A program made the translations under genes and the position numbers. DNA of 64,000 nucleotides from Thalassospira lucentensis (GTDB taxonomy: Bacteria > Pseudomonadota > Alphaproteobacteria > Rhodospirillales > Thalassospiraceae): positions 372,001 through 436,000 of the forward strand of contig NZ_LPVY01000005.1 in NCBI RefSeq assembly GCF_001613805.1. Direction: 5' to 3'. The number at the start of each line of letters is the position of its first letter. The stretch's first letter is position 1. The notes beneath the pieces were generated by a model. It saw only the letters and a program-made list of their open reading frames with translations. It was not told the DNA's origin and ran no database searches. Below, in pieces: positions 8,637 through 17,191 of the stretch.

Positions 8637-9533
8637 TTATTTTCTAAAAGCTTGAACCAATAAGTTCATGTTTTCGATCTGGGGATGGGGTAAAGGTATA
8701 GTTGACCCACCGGGTGGAATGCAACTAACAACTCGCTTTTTGGCGATTAATCCGACAACCATTGCCATAGTCGCACATCCTGCCACGATATGATTTTCAG
8801 CTACTTGTTTGAAAAGTAAAGATTCTTTGTCACAATTTATCGGAAGGTCGAATTCTGTTTTGACCCAATTGTACTTGTCCATATCCTCCTGGGGGTGGGG
8901 ACGGATCGTAATGTTATCAATCTTAGGGCAAATGCATTCAACGTTCTTAAGGAAGTAAATTATAGCTTCCTCCTCTGTATAGCCCCAGTGACGCTCATTG
9001 TTATAAAGTTTTTTGCCGTCTTCTCTAAGGGGTTCGCAAGCATACAGGATATTTTTTCCTTTATCAGAACATGATGATGCCTGCGGAAATTTTGCGATTG
9101 ATTCTCTTATGTCTTCAAAGTAGGCGTTTGGTACGAGCTTTACAGGGACTTCAGGCAATATCTCTTCTGCTATACGAGCAGAAACATTGTCTCCTGCCCA
9201 CAGCTCGTCAGGCCAATGCCACTCCCCTTGGCGGACAAATCGTTGTCGGTAGTTAACCCAGTGATCTAACATAACGGCGCATCGTTTGCCTGATTTTCTC
9301 GCTAGGCTAATCGCCGTCCACTCCAGCTCCGAAAGGAAACTGGTTCCGCACAGAAGCCAAGAACATGAAACGATCAATTCTCTCAAAGGCATCCTTTTGA
9401 CAGGGCCTAGCTTTCGTTGAACGACTTCAGAAGCTGGTCCTTCTACGCAAAAGGCACATTCTAACTTGTTGCGCTGAACATAACTGGTGATGATTTCTGC
9501 GCCGCCTGCATCGTGCGAGACAATGCCAATCAT
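8637..9533 (-). CDS. GT-B-like polysaccharide biosynthesis protein, function not identified
   Basis: I do not recognise a named family for this 298-residue protein. It starts MIGIVSHDAGGAEIITSYV, a glycine-containing first Rossmann strand, has a middle DHWVNYRQRFVRQGEWHWPDE segment, and a second domain with NILYACEPLRE, ITIRPHPQED and VAGCATMAMVVGLIAKKRV. The RPHP element followed by a gly-rich helix resembles the C-terminal nucleotide-sugar domain of GT-B enzymes and of sialic-acid/capsule proteins. Its ATG overlaps the stop of the GNAT gene by 4 bases (ATGA), so it is translated with the sugar-acetylation genes. A glycosyltransferase or a sugar-nucleotide hydrolase of PseG/NeuC-like fold are both possible. 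Confidence 0.6.
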   Translation of the reverse strand: MIGIVSHDAGGAEIITSYVQRNKLECAFCVEGPASEVVQRKLGPVKRMPLRELIVSCSWLLCGTSFLSELEWTAISLARKSGKRCAVMLDHWVNYRQRFVRQGEWHWPDELWAGDNVSARIAEEILPEVPVKLVPNAYFEDIRESIAKFPQASSCSDKGKNILYACEPLREDGKKLYNNERHWGYTEEEAIIYFLKNVECICPKIDNITIRPHPQEDMDKYNWVKTEFDLPINCDKESLLFKQVAENHIVAGCATMAMVVGLIAKKRVVSCIPPGGSTIPLPHPQIENMNLLVQAFRK

Positions 9534-10078
9534 TTCTCGATACTTTCCGCTACTACGAATTCTTCGCGTAGGACCCCATACTCAAGCATGTCTAACCATT
9601 TTCCATTTAAGTAGATGTGTTTGCGCCTTCTACCCTCTTCTTTCATTCCAAGATTTAAAGCAAGTTTCTGCATACCAAAATTCGTCTCTGCCGTTCCGCA
9701 ATAAATACGCGTCAGGTTTAGTTTGCAAAAACCATGAGTCAGTAGAATTTTTGCCGCATTCAATCCGACTGACTTGCGCCAATGCTTTTTCTCACCAATC
9801 AAAATGGCGAATTCTGCATTCCTGTTGATAAACGACATCCCCTGAAGGCTAACATTGCCAATATGACCATCTTTGTGATGGCAGATAGCCCACACAATTT
9901 GATCTTCTGCATTCAGGTTGAGATAGAAGTTGCGAAACCATTCTTTGTTTTTGAAAGTTTTGCCGTGGGAATTGAATGCGCATACCTCTTGGTCTTCAAA
10001 CCACGATGGATATGATCCTTCTATGTCTTCCTGTTGAAGGCCTCTTACATAATACCCGTCGGCTAACTTATAAATCAT
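9530..10078 (-). CDS. GNAT-family N-acetyltransferase
   Basis: A 182-residue GNAT protein: GHIGNVSLQGMSF, AEFAILIGEKKHWRKSVG (a slightly degenerate acetyl-CoA motif A; the usual GxG is KSVG), LTRIYCGTAETNFGMQKLALNLGMKEEG (motif B) and a C-terminal KWLDMLEYGVL typical of RimL-like sugar acetyltransferases. It overlaps both neighbours by 4 bases, downstream of a DegT aminotransferase. That order (dehydrogenase, aminotransferase, acetyltransferase) suggests it acetylates the amino group placed by the 10075-11367 enzyme. It is equally a candidate PseH for the 4-amino group of the pseudaminic acid precursor. Family assignment is secure, the substrate is inference. Confidence 0.83.
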   Translation of the reverse strand: MIYKLADGYYVRGLQQEDIEGSYPSWFEDQEVCAFNSHGKTFKNKEWFRNFYLNLNAEDQIVWAICHHKDGHIGNVSLQGMSFINRNAEFAILIGEKKHWRKSVGLNAAKILLTHGFCKLNLTRIYCGTAETNFGMQKLALNLGMKEEGRRRKHIYLNGKWLDMLEYGVLREEFVVAESIEK

Positions 10079-11367
10079 CGCAAAGCCTCTAAATTACTCC
10101 ATACCTTATGGAAGGCTTCAATCACGAGATTCACTTCTTCATCAGTGAACTCATGAGAACAAATGCCAAAGCCAAGGAAGCTAGATTCATGTAAATTTTC
10201 AGCAACAGGACAAATTCCCTTGCTATAACTGACTTCACGCTTGCAAACGCTTGATGCCCAGGGAAAACCATTACTCCCGTATGCAATTTTTTGTTGATAC
10301 ATTGGGAGCAGATGAAGGTTTTGATAGCTTGATGCGAGTGCCGGCACGCCTTCGGCTGTCAACGCCTCTACTATTGTTTGGCGGCTGGTGCCAAGTTTAG
10401 GAATATCCAACTTCATCGCATAAACATAATACACATGAGTGCAATCATCGAGGACGGAAGGAAGTTGCAATCCTTCTAATCCAGAGAGTCCTGAATTCAG
10501 TTTTGCTGCTATGCGTTGGCGAGATGCAACCATTCTATCAAGTTTTTTTAGTTGCTCTATGCCAATGGCACATTCAATCTCGCCAAGGCGAAAGTTGTGG
10601 CCGATCATGTTATTTAAATTCGTAACACCCTTATCTTCTACCACTACTTCGGCATGATTACGTATAAGGCGAAGGCGATCAGCCAGATCGTCATCGTCTG
10701 TTACCGCGATTCCTCCTTCGCCAGTGTGAATATGCTTATGGTAATTTAGGCTAAATCCACCAATGTCCGCCAAAGTTCCTGCATACTTTCCCTTATATTT
10801 CGCGGCGGGAGCCTGAGCAGTGTCTGATATTATTTTTAAATTATGCTTTCTGGCGATTTCGCAAAGCGCGTCCATGTTCGCCGAGTGACCTGCAATATCG
10901 ACAGACATGATAGCACGGGTCTGCGGACTGATATTTCGCTCGACGGATATGGGGTCAAGGCAGAATGTTTCCGGTTCGATATCAGCAAATACAGGAATAG
11001 CATTCCAGTGTAGTATCGCTGTTGCACTTGCGGCCATGGTCCAGGGGCTTACGATAATTTCATCACCCGGTTCGGTGCCGATTGCTCCCACTGCTGCAAC
11101 CAATCCTGACGTCCAAGAATTGAACGTAATGGCGTGTTTAACCTTGAAATAATCTTCGCAACTGCGCTCAAATGCCTGAACTTTTGGACCTCCGAAGAAA
11201 TCAGGATCCCAACATCCGAGATACTGCGATAAAATTCCACTCTCAACTACCTCTTTCGCCGCGATTACTTCTTCTTGGCCAATCGGGTTGTATCGGGAAA
11301 ATGCATGGTTGATGTGCTTTGGCCCACCGTGTAACGCCAAAGTATTAACGCTGCTTCTTTTATTCAT
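10075..11367 (-). CDS. DegT/DnrJ/EryC1/StrS-family PLP sugar aminotransferase
   Basis: A 430-residue aminotransferase of the DegT family, which transfers an amino group from glutamate to a keto sugar. Seen: TFNSWTSGLVAAVGA (phosphate-binding start of the PLP domain), VSPWTMAASATAIL, DTAQAPAA and the lysine that forms the Schiff base, Lys211 in SLNYHKHIHTGEGG. The family usually has about 370-400 residues, so it is slightly long because of an N-terminal extension containing HGGPKHI. Its ATG overlaps the stop of the Gfo/Idh/MocA dehydrogenase by 4 bases, and its stop overlaps the GNAT start. The natural reading is oxidation to a keto sugar, transamination here, then N-acetylation. Confidence 0.92.
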   Translation of the reverse strand: MNKRSSVNTLALHGGPKHINHAFSRYNPIGQEEVIAAKEVVESGILSQYLGCWDPDFFGGPKVQAFERSCEDYFKVKHAITFNSWTSGLVAAVGAIGTEPGDEIIVSPWTMAASATAILHWNAIPVFADIEPETFCLDPISVERNISPQTRAIMSVDIAGHSANMDALCEIARKHNLKIISDTAQAPAAKYKGKYAGTLADIGGFSLNYHKHIHTGEGGIAVTDDDDLADRLRLIRNHAEVVVEDKGVTNLNNMIGHNFRLGEIECAIGIEQLKKLDRMVASRQRIAAKLNSGLSGLEGLQLPSVLDDCTHVYYVYAMKLDIPKLGTSRQTIVEALTAEGVPALASSYQNLHLLPMYQQKIAYGSNGFPWASSVCKREVSYSKGICPVAENLHESSFLGFGICSHEFTDEEVNLVIEAFHKVWSNLEALR

Positions 11368-12329
11368 CGCGCTGCCCTAATTTTCAAAAGCCAGTTTAAA
11401 GATCTCAGGGCACTTTCACCCGAGCATAATTTTGTTTCACCGCCTGCGAGATAGATGAGAATCTCTTCTGCTACCAATAACGGCAGTTTATCTGATGCAG
11501 TAACTATTTTCTCATCGTGTTTTGAGAGCACTGTGTATTCGTCTGAATCGGAGTCCTGAACAGCAGCTTGCCAAGTGATTTTACTGCCGCCATGCTCATA
11601 TCTTAGGCATCCGTTGGATGCCAAGAGCTGTATTTCGTAATGCGAGAAATTCTCTTCAGTTCCTGCCAGAAACGTTACGGTTCCTAAATCAAATTCTAGT
11701 TGTACGTCTGGCTCAGGATCGTTCTCATCCCATATTCTTCCAGCATTAATAATTTTAAAATCTTTGATTGGGCCTAGCCAGAGTTCTAATAAATTTGAGA
11801 AATGAGAGCCATTTCTAATCAGCCCCTTCGTATACCAAGTTACTCCTTTTATTGGTGGTTTTATCTCATTAGATAAAATTCGTCTTCTTACTTCTAAAGC
11901 CCCTGGTTCAACTCGGCGAAGGTAGTTGACAAACAGTTCACAACCGGCGTCCCGACAAGCCAAAACCATTTTTTCAGCACAAGTAAAATTATCCGATAGT
12001 GGTTTTTCGCAAATTATGACTTTTGGTTTACCGTAGGCTAAAGTTTCCATCATACATCTATGATGGTCAGCTGTCGGCGACGCGATTATGACAACGTCCG
12101 GGGATGTTTCACGCATGGCTGTGGCAATATCTTCCCCCACCCAGCCTTTATAGTAGGCGCTATATAAATCGCGGCGATTTTCATCTGGATCAACACCACC
12201 AGATAACTCAAAACCGGGATGGGTGGAAAAAGCTTTGGCATGGCTCAAAATAGCTCCATCCTTGGCGCTGGTTAAGTCGTAACCCATACCTATCCGCCCC
12301 AGACCAATGATCAGTACTTTGTGCTTCAC
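11364..12329 (-). CDS. Gfo/Idh/MocA-family NAD(P)-dependent sugar dehydrogenase
   Basis: A 321-residue oxidoreductase. The N-terminal dinucleotide-binding motif is VLIIGLGRIGMGY, followed by VVIIASPTADHH and the family-defining ICEKPLS with the EKP lysine. The catalytic-region histidine falls in a stretch with GSHFSNLLELWLG. I place the start at GTG 12329: it forms a GTGA overlap with the stop of the cytidylyltransferase and gives the family N-terminus, whereas an ATG at 12416 would add 29 cysteine- and lysine-rich residues that are only a shadow of that gene. Such enzymes oxidise a sugar hydroxyl to a ketone for the following DegT aminotransferase (as WbpB with WbpE). Confidence 0.88.
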   Translation of the reverse strand: MKHKVLIIGLGRIGMGYDLTSAKDGAILSHAKAFSTHPGFELSGGVDPDENRRDLYSAYYKGWVGEDIATAMRETSPDVVIIASPTADHHRCMMETLAYGKPKVIICEKPLSDNFTCAEKMVLACRDAGCELFVNYLRRVEPGALEVRRRILSNEIKPPIKGVTWYTKGLIRNGSHFSNLLELWLGPIKDFKIINAGRIWDENDPEPDVQLEFDLGTVTFLAGTEENFSHYEIQLLASNGCLRYEHGGSKITWQAAVQDSDSDEYTVLSKHDEKIVTASDKLPLLVAEEILIYLAGGETKLCSGESALRSLNWLLKIRAAR

Positions 12330-13066
12330 GTTGGTCTGGCATCCTTTCTTGCAACATTTTGGTTTATCGCAAGTATCTCGGGATTTTCTTGAAGATATTT
12401 GATAATGGCATTGCATCCAAACATCGGATTCTCAGGGCTTAATCGTTCGATTAATGTTCGGATCAGATCGAAATCAGCTTGTTCGTCTAATGTCAGACCA
12501 AGACCAGGCCAATGTAATGAAGGAGGAGCAATTAAGTATACGTGTTTAAATATCTGATCATTGTTGACGATATGTCTCGAAACATGCTCCCTATCAAGCG
12601 GATCGCTGGTCATTGATGCCGACTTTTTCAAGGAAGCTGTGCTAATTACCTGAGTGTCCATTCCATCGGGATAGCTGCTGAAGAAAGAATTCGCTGCGTA
12701 ATCGGCTTTGTTCTTTTTATATAATAAGATTGTTTGTTCAACGATATCTGGATCAATTATTGGGCAGTCGCCAGTAATTTCCACAATAGCGTCGGCATCT
12801 ACCGAGTCTGCAGCCTCGATAACTCTCGACATTACATCATTTTCACTTCCTCTGAAAACGTGTATGTCTTCTGAATTGGCAAAATCAACCAATATGTTAT
12901 CGACTTCATTTGTTGTTGTTGCCAGCACAATTCCATCTAAAGATGGAACCGCTTTTAGTCTGTCAATCAGATATCCAATCATTGGGCGATTCAGGACGGG
13001 CATCATTACCTTGCCCGGTAACCTAGAAGAATTCATTCTTGCTTCTATTGTTGCAAATATTTTCAT
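12326..13066 (-). CDS. SpsF-type cytidylyltransferase / glycan-activating nucleotidyltransferase
   Basis: The 246-residue protein belongs to the SpsF family (spore-coat polysaccharide type, CMP-sugar synthetase fold). Visible marks are FATIEARMNSSRLPGKVMMPV at the N-terminus (the R-x-x-S-x-R-L-P-G-K activation loop), DGIVLATTT, FRGSENDVMSRV, VEITGDCPIIDP and GLTLDEQADFDLI. It would couple CTP to a sugar acid. It is separated by one base from the pseF gene, so the block encodes two different cytidylyltransferases. Either the second serves another ulosonic acid or it acts in the dehydrogenase-aminotransferase branch that follows it with overlapping reading frames. Confidence 0.85.
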   Translation of the reverse strand: MKIFATIEARMNSSRLPGKVMMPVLNRPMIGYLIDRLKAVPSLDGIVLATTTNEVDNILVDFANSEDIHVFRGSENDVMSRVIEAADSVDADAIVEITGDCPIIDPDIVEQTILLYKKNKADYAANSFFSSYPDGMDTQVISTASLKKSASMTSDPLDREHVSRHIVNNDQIFKHVYLIAPPSLHWPGLGLTLDEQADFDLIRTLIERLSPENPMFGCNAIIKYLQENPEILAINQNVARKDARPT

Positions 13067-13067
13067 G

Positions 13068-13787
13068 TCAATCTCTTGAATTTCGATCTAAACGCTCAGA
13101 GCGTGCAAGGAATATGGCTTCTGCCTGCTTCCAGTCTTGTTCTTCGTCGATATCTATTGCACTTCCCTTGGGGAGAACAAAACCAACAAACCCTTCGTCT
13201 GAACCCGCACCCGTTGAATTAGTTATTCTCTCTGGAAAAAATGCTGCGAAGCTTCCTGCATCGAAGTATTTCTTCTCGAGATCCTGAGAGCGAACAGCAA
13301 ACATACCAGATTGTTCTGGGATAAGTGTGCCGTCTTCAGATCTGGAAAATGCCCATTCAATGGGCGCTTGGTATTCTGACACTGCAAGTAATGCTTTGCG
13401 TTTGTCTGATTTCCCGAAAAGCTTAGCGGCCTGCACTAAATCGTTTTCGGTTATCAGCGGCGCACATGCCATTATCAACCATATCTCATCAAATTTCTGG
13501 TCGCGCTTTGCATATTCTTCTACGACATAGCGAAGAACAGGCATAATGGGAGTAACATCGTCTGCTAAGAATTCCGGCCGCGCAAAATCAGGGGGAAAGC
13601 CATATTGTGTGGCCACAGAACTAATTTCGTTGTCATCGGTAGAAACGTGAATAACGTTAAAAAGATTGCTTCTGGCAGCCGTGTCTAGTACGTGCGAAAT
13701 CATGGGTTTTCCGCAGAAGTCACGCACATTCTTGCGCGGTATGCGTTTTGAGCCACCACGGGCTGGGATGATTGCCAGTCGCTTCAT
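13068..13787 (-). CDS. pseF: Pseudaminic acid cytidylyltransferase (CMP-Pse synthetase)
   Basis: A 239-residue CMP-sugar synthetase: MKRLAIIPARGGSKRIPRKN at the start, DVTPIMPVLRYVVEEY, IWLIMACAPLI and the C-terminal GSAIDIDEEQDW. These features match PseF, which activates pseudaminic acid with CTP; NeuA-type sialic acid enzymes share the fold, and the presence of pseB, pseC, pseG and pseI in the block favours PseF. ATG 13787 was chosen because it gives the canonical N-terminus and overlaps the upstream stop by 4 bases (ATGA); an in-frame ATG at 13838 lies inside the preceding gene and would add 17 atypical residues. Confidence 0.92.
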   Translation of the reverse strand: MKRLAIIPARGGSKRIPRKNVRDFCGKPMISHVLDTAARSNLFNVIHVSTDDNEISSVATQYGFPPDFARPEFLADDVTPIMPVLRYVVEEYAKRDQKFDEIWLIMACAPLITENDLVQAAKLFGKSDKRKALLAVSEYQAPIEWAFSRSEDGTLIPEQSGMFAVRSQDLEKKYFDAGSFAAFFPERITNSTGAGSDEGFVGFVLPKGSAIDIDEEQDWKQAEAIFLARSERLDRNSRD

Positions 13788-14488
13788 TTGTTTCTTATAA
13801 TTCCGTTTTGAATGATTGTGGAGCTTTGTGAACCGCAATTGAACAACATGTCGACTACAGACATATAGGGTAGGAATTCACCAAAAAGTTGGGGGTATTC
13901 CGGATGTATGTAATTAAAATAGCTCACTGGTATCCCCGCATCGATGAATGCGTCAGATTTATCTAGGTAATCGCTTGATCCTGGTACCGAGATATATTCA
14001 GTTGCCCCCACCTCCTGACAGATTGCTGCCAGCAGGTCGGCTTTCTTTCCCGAGGAATTTAATTCACTAGATCTTATGGTTTTTGTTTTAATTTCCAAAA
14101 TATCAGATATGTATTTTATTATCTCTATATTGTATTCGCATAGAGATGAATTGGTATTTCTAATCCTAGAAAAAATTCCATCAGAGTAATCATCAAAAAA
14201 AATTGATTTTTTATAATTTAGCACCATCGATCTGACATGAGATTCGGAAAAAGATGCACTATGATCTATTTGAACCTCATGTATTAACTGGTCTCTTTTT
14301 CCCTTTTTTAAAACGGGGATGCTCAACCAATTTGGACCATTAGAGGTTTTGATTTGATTCCTTTGTTGCCAGGAGCGCCTGGAGAATTGAACAGAGTCAA
14401 GATATATGAATATATCTACATCATTCATTAATCCGAAATATCCACTCCATGGCAGGTAAGTCGGCTGCATTATTGCGACACGTGTCAT
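13784..14488 (-). CDS. WbqC-like family protein
   Basis: A 234-residue protein with the WbqC family signature: VAIMQPTYLPWSGYFGLMNDVD at residues 4 to 25 and DSVQFSRRSWQQRNQIK, then WLSIPVLKK and a C-terminal ELFGEFLPYMSVVDMLFNCG-like segment. WbqC-like proteins occur in O-antigen and other glycan clusters; their biochemical activity is not established to my knowledge. The gene overlaps the propeller-protein gene before it and pseF after it by 4 bases each, so it is translated in step with nonulosonic acid genes. That tight coupling argues for a role in modifying or handling the CMP-activated sugar or its precursor. Confidence 0.87.
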   Translation of the reverse strand: MTRVAIMQPTYLPWSGYFGLMNDVDIFIYLDSVQFSRRSWQQRNQIKTSNGPNWLSIPVLKKGKRDQLIHEVQIDHSASFSESHVRSMVLNYKKSIFFDDYSDGIFSRIRNTNSSLCEYNIEIIKYISDILEIKTKTIRSSELNSSGKKADLLAAICQEVGATEYISVPGSSDYLDKSDAFIDAGIPVSYFNYIHPEYPQLFGEFLPYMSVVDMLFNCGSQSSTIIQNGIIRNK

Positions 14489-15399
14489 TGTTCTATTGCC
14501 AAACCAATACCGTCAAAACCATAATTATTTCCATTGTAAAACATATAATACTTTCCATTATACTTTACGATTGCTGCATACTCGACCATATCGCTATCGA
14601 ATCCATCATCACTTACGCTTAGGCCTGCAAATTCGTCCCGTCGCTCCCAAAGAAAGCCATCTTCGGACTCTGCATAACCAAGACGATATGCGTCACCCTT
14701 ATGCGCAAACCACATCTTCCATATATTGTCATCAAATAGAACGAATGGCCGCGCTAACGCATTCTCTGAGGAGTTTGCAAAATCAATGCAAACGTGGCCA
14801 TCCCGCTCCCAAACTTTTCCATCTTTCGAGAGCGCTAATTTGATGTTGTATCTAGGAAGGTCTTTTCCGAGCCAAGCTGTACCGGAAACGTAATACATCC
14901 GATATTGATCTTCGTGCTTTACGACAAAGGGGGCAGTATTGAGAAACGGATCCGTTGGGCATCGTTCAATTATTGGAGCTCTGGACCAACGCTCAAATGT
15001 TTGTCCTTCGTCCTGGCTGATAGCCAAGCCTCCAAAAAGATGCATCCTCACAGTTGAGCCTGGATTCCAACCGATATAATAAAGTGCCTTTTCGCCTCCC
15101 GATAGATTCAGGATACATGAGGGAGTGACGCCATTATCATCGAAGCATCCTAAAGCTCCTGGCTTTAATACCGGTCCACTGCTGTATTCCAGAATATGCG
15201 GAGTTGGATTGAGACTGATGTCTGCCCAAGCAATGTGGGACTGATTATCGTTATTTCTTCCCGAATAATATATCCGATACTTTCCATTACCCAGATCTTC
15301 CGGTGTCGGGATCATAGCGTGGCTTATGGACCACCAGTTTTCAGTTTGCGGGCGGATGAAAAGCCCATTTTTTTTCCATAAAATTTTATTTTTAAACAT
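14485..15399 (-). CDS. Five-bladed beta-propeller protein, GH43/GH32-like
   Basis: A 304-residue protein with repeated blade motifs typical of the GH43/GH32/GH68 propeller: KYRIYYSGRNND, GLAISQDEGQTFERW, YRMYYVSG, KLALSKDGKVWER, WKMWFAHKGDAYRLGYAESEDG and YYMFYNGNNYGFDGIGLA. It has no signal peptide, so it acts in the cytoplasm, which is odd for a glycoside hydrolase. Such cytosolic propeller proteins are recurrent in nonulosonic-acid and glycan clusters and may bind or process an intermediate. It lies two bases after the NeuD-like gene and overlaps the WbqC-like gene by 4 bases. Fold assignment is good, activity unknown. Confidence 0.78.
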   Translation of the reverse strand: MFKNKILWKKNGLFIRPQTENWWSISHAMIPTPEDLGNGKYRIYYSGRNNDNQSHIAWADISLNPTPHILEYSSGPVLKPGALGCFDDNGVTPSCILNLSGGEKALYYIGWNPGSTVRMHLFGGLAISQDEGQTFERWSRAPIIERCPTDPFLNTAPFVVKHEDQYRMYYVSGTAWLGKDLPRYNIKLALSKDGKVWERDGHVCIDFANSSENALARPFVLFDDNIWKMWFAHKGDAYRLGYAESEDGFLWERRDEFAGLSVSDDGFDSDMVEYAAIVKYNGKYYMFYNGNNYGFDGIGLAIEQ

Positions 15400-15401
15400 T
15401 G

Positions 15402-16088
15402 CTAAACCTTGAAGTACATTTTTTTTAGTGCTTTGGCCCGGCGATCATCCGTATTGAAAACTTCTGCGGGAGAACCAAGCGCGACGGATCCGTCAAGCAT
15501 ATCTTTTGTTACGGATGCATCCATTGAAATAAAGCAATCATCGCCAATCTTTGTGAAATCTTTAATGGTTGCATTAACACCGAGAAAGCATCTCTGGCCG
15601 ACAATGCTATGACCAGAAATTACAACGTGCGATGCAATATACGTATGGTCTTTAACGCAGCTGCCGTGTCCCAAATGATTTCCAGACCAAATCATTACAT
15701 TGTTGCCAATTGTAACGCCTGGTTGGATCGTCTGGTTCTCCAGAATAAAGCAATTGTCTCCAATACGCAGATCAGGCCATGTAACAGATTTGCTGCAGAC
15801 ATAAGATGTTAAGGTGTACCCTGCTTGTTTTGCTTGTTCGTACTTATCTTGTCTAAGACGATTAAGTCTGTTGTATGACAGGGCTACGTGCATTTCATAT
15901 TTTTCTGCGGGATATTTTTTAACCGTTTCAGAGAACGGCAGTAATGGTAGCCCTTCGAAACTATCTTTGTTCGCGAATTCATTATCGACCGTAAAAGCAA
16001 CAACATTTCGATCGCTATCCTGCTCGAAGTAAAACTTCGCCAGACTTGCCATCTCAGCCGATCCAAAAATCACTATTGGCTTTGACAT
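15402..16088 (-). CDS. NeuD/PglD-like acyltransferase (left-handed beta-helix)
   Basis: A 228-residue protein with an N-terminal Rossmann-like domain (PIVIFGSAEMASLAKFYFEQ) and a C-terminal hexapeptide-repeat helix: IGDNCFILENQTIQPGVTIG, NNVMIWSGNHLGHGSCV, YIASHVVISGHSIVGQRCFLG and NATIKDFTKIGDDC. The histidine in NHLGHGS fits the catalytic base of this acetyltransferase group. Members acetylate amino or hydroxyl groups of sugar precursors, for example PglD on UDP-4-amino sugars and NeuD on sialic acid. It follows the pseI gene after an 80-base gap. It could provide the acyl group on C7 or an O-acetyl on the nonulosonic acid, or contribute the PseH function; substrate is inferred from context. 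Confidence 0.85.
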   Translation of the reverse strand: MSKPIVIFGSAEMASLAKFYFEQDSDRNVVAFTVDNEFANKDSFEGLPLLPFSETVKKYPAEKYEMHVALSYNRLNRLRQDKYEQAKQAGYTLTSYVCSKSVTWPDLRIGDNCFILENQTIQPGVTIGNNVMIWSGNHLGHGSCVKDHTYIASHVVISGHSIVGQRCFLGVNATIKDFTKIGDDCFISMDASVTKDMLDGSVALGSPAEVFNTDDRRAKALKKMYFKV

Positions 16089-16168
16089 TTTCTACTACCG
16101 ACAAATTGCGATAAGAAACTCTAGTGGGAGATTCCAAGAGTCCTTTACGTTCACCAAATTATTTTGAT

Positions 16169-17191
16169 TCATTTTAAATCTCCGAAAATTATCGCTTCCC
16201 AAGTAATGGGTTGATCTTTTTCAACATCTTTACTTAGTTTGGCGCCGACAATCGAATTGGAGTATCGAGAGCGCAAGCCCAAAGCAGGCCTTTTAATTTC
16301 TATATCCGAGCTACTAATTGTCTCTCCGCTTTTTAGGGAGCGAGAAAAATATAAGCCTTCGCGGCGACCGATTTCTCGTTCCTTGGGCAGCATTTCTTTA
16401 TCAAAGCTGCCAAGTGCCTGATGTGACTGACGGATCGTTTCTATATAAGCTTTCAAATCCTCGGGTTCCAAAGCATAGAAGTGATCTGGTCCGGCTGATG
16501 AGCGGTCTAAGGTGATGTGTTTCTCAAAAATACAAGCTCCCAAGCCGATTGCAGTACTGGCAGCCACGTGTCCGGTTGTATGATCGGAGAAACCGACTGG
16601 GCAGCCAAATTGAGCAGAAAATGAACGAATGACGTTCAAGTTGCTAAGGTCTATCGGTAATGGGTAGAGTGCACCGCATTGCATTAGTGCTATGTTTCTG
16701 TTGCCTGCTGCTATGCAAGTGTTCACTGCTTCCAGCACATCGACAAAGTCACACATTCCGGTTGATATAATTAATGGCTTCTGGGTTTTCGCAATTTGAT
16801 GCAGGAAACCCAGATTGGTCGTTTCTGAAGATGCAATCTTGTGAGCAGGTACTTTGGCATCTTCCAAAACATTCAACGAATCAAAGTCAAATGCTGATGC
16901 CATAAAGTGCACGTTTCTGCTGCTTGCGTGATCTCTAAGTTTGGGAACCCAGTTTGGATCAAGTTCTATTGATTTGAATATGTCGTATAGCTCTCCGCCA
17001 TTCGGGTATAATTTATTTGCACGAAAGAGCTGAAATTTTACAGCATCTGCACCGGCTTCTGCAGCAACGTCAATTAGCCGAAGCGCTTTGTCAAAATCTT
17101 TGTCAAAGTTTGACCCAATCTCTGCGATTATATAAGGGGATGTTTCTGTGCCAATTGTCTTATTAGCAATTACCAGATTATTATTTAACAA
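16169..17191 (-). CDS. pseI: Pseudaminic acid synthase (NeuB family)
   Basis: A 340-residue NeuB-family enzyme, condensing a 6-deoxy diacetamido hexose with phosphoenolpyruvate. The TIM-barrel part has YIIAEIGSNFDKDFDKAL (20-37), GADAVKFQLFRANKLYP, HKIASSETTNLGFL, LIISTGMCD, GFSDHTTG and FEKHITLDRSSAGPDH; the C-terminal SAF domain (about 283-340) follows KSGETISSSDIEIKRPALGL. The combination with PseB/C/G favours PseI over sialic or legionaminic acid synthases. There is no usable ATG: a TTG at 17191 inside TTTTGTTAA, with AAGG 9 bases upstream, overlaps the pseG stop and is the best start. A TTG start may keep the level low relative to neighbours. Confidence 0.92.
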   Translation of the reverse strand: MLNNNLVIANKTIGTETSPYIIAEIGSNFDKDFDKALRLIDVAAEAGADAVKFQLFRANKLYPNGGELYDIFKSIELDPNWVPKLRDHASSRNVHFMASAFDFDSLNVLEDAKVPAHKIASSETTNLGFLHQIAKTQKPLIISTGMCDFVDVLEAVNTCIAAGNRNIALMQCGALYPLPIDLSNLNVIRSFSAQFGCPVGFSDHTTGHVAASTAIGLGACIFEKHITLDRSSAGPDHFYALEPEDLKAYIETIRQSHQALGSFDKEMLPKEREIGRREGLYFSRSLKSGETISSSDIEIKRPALGLRSRYSNSIVGAKLSKDVEKDQPITWEAIIFGDLK

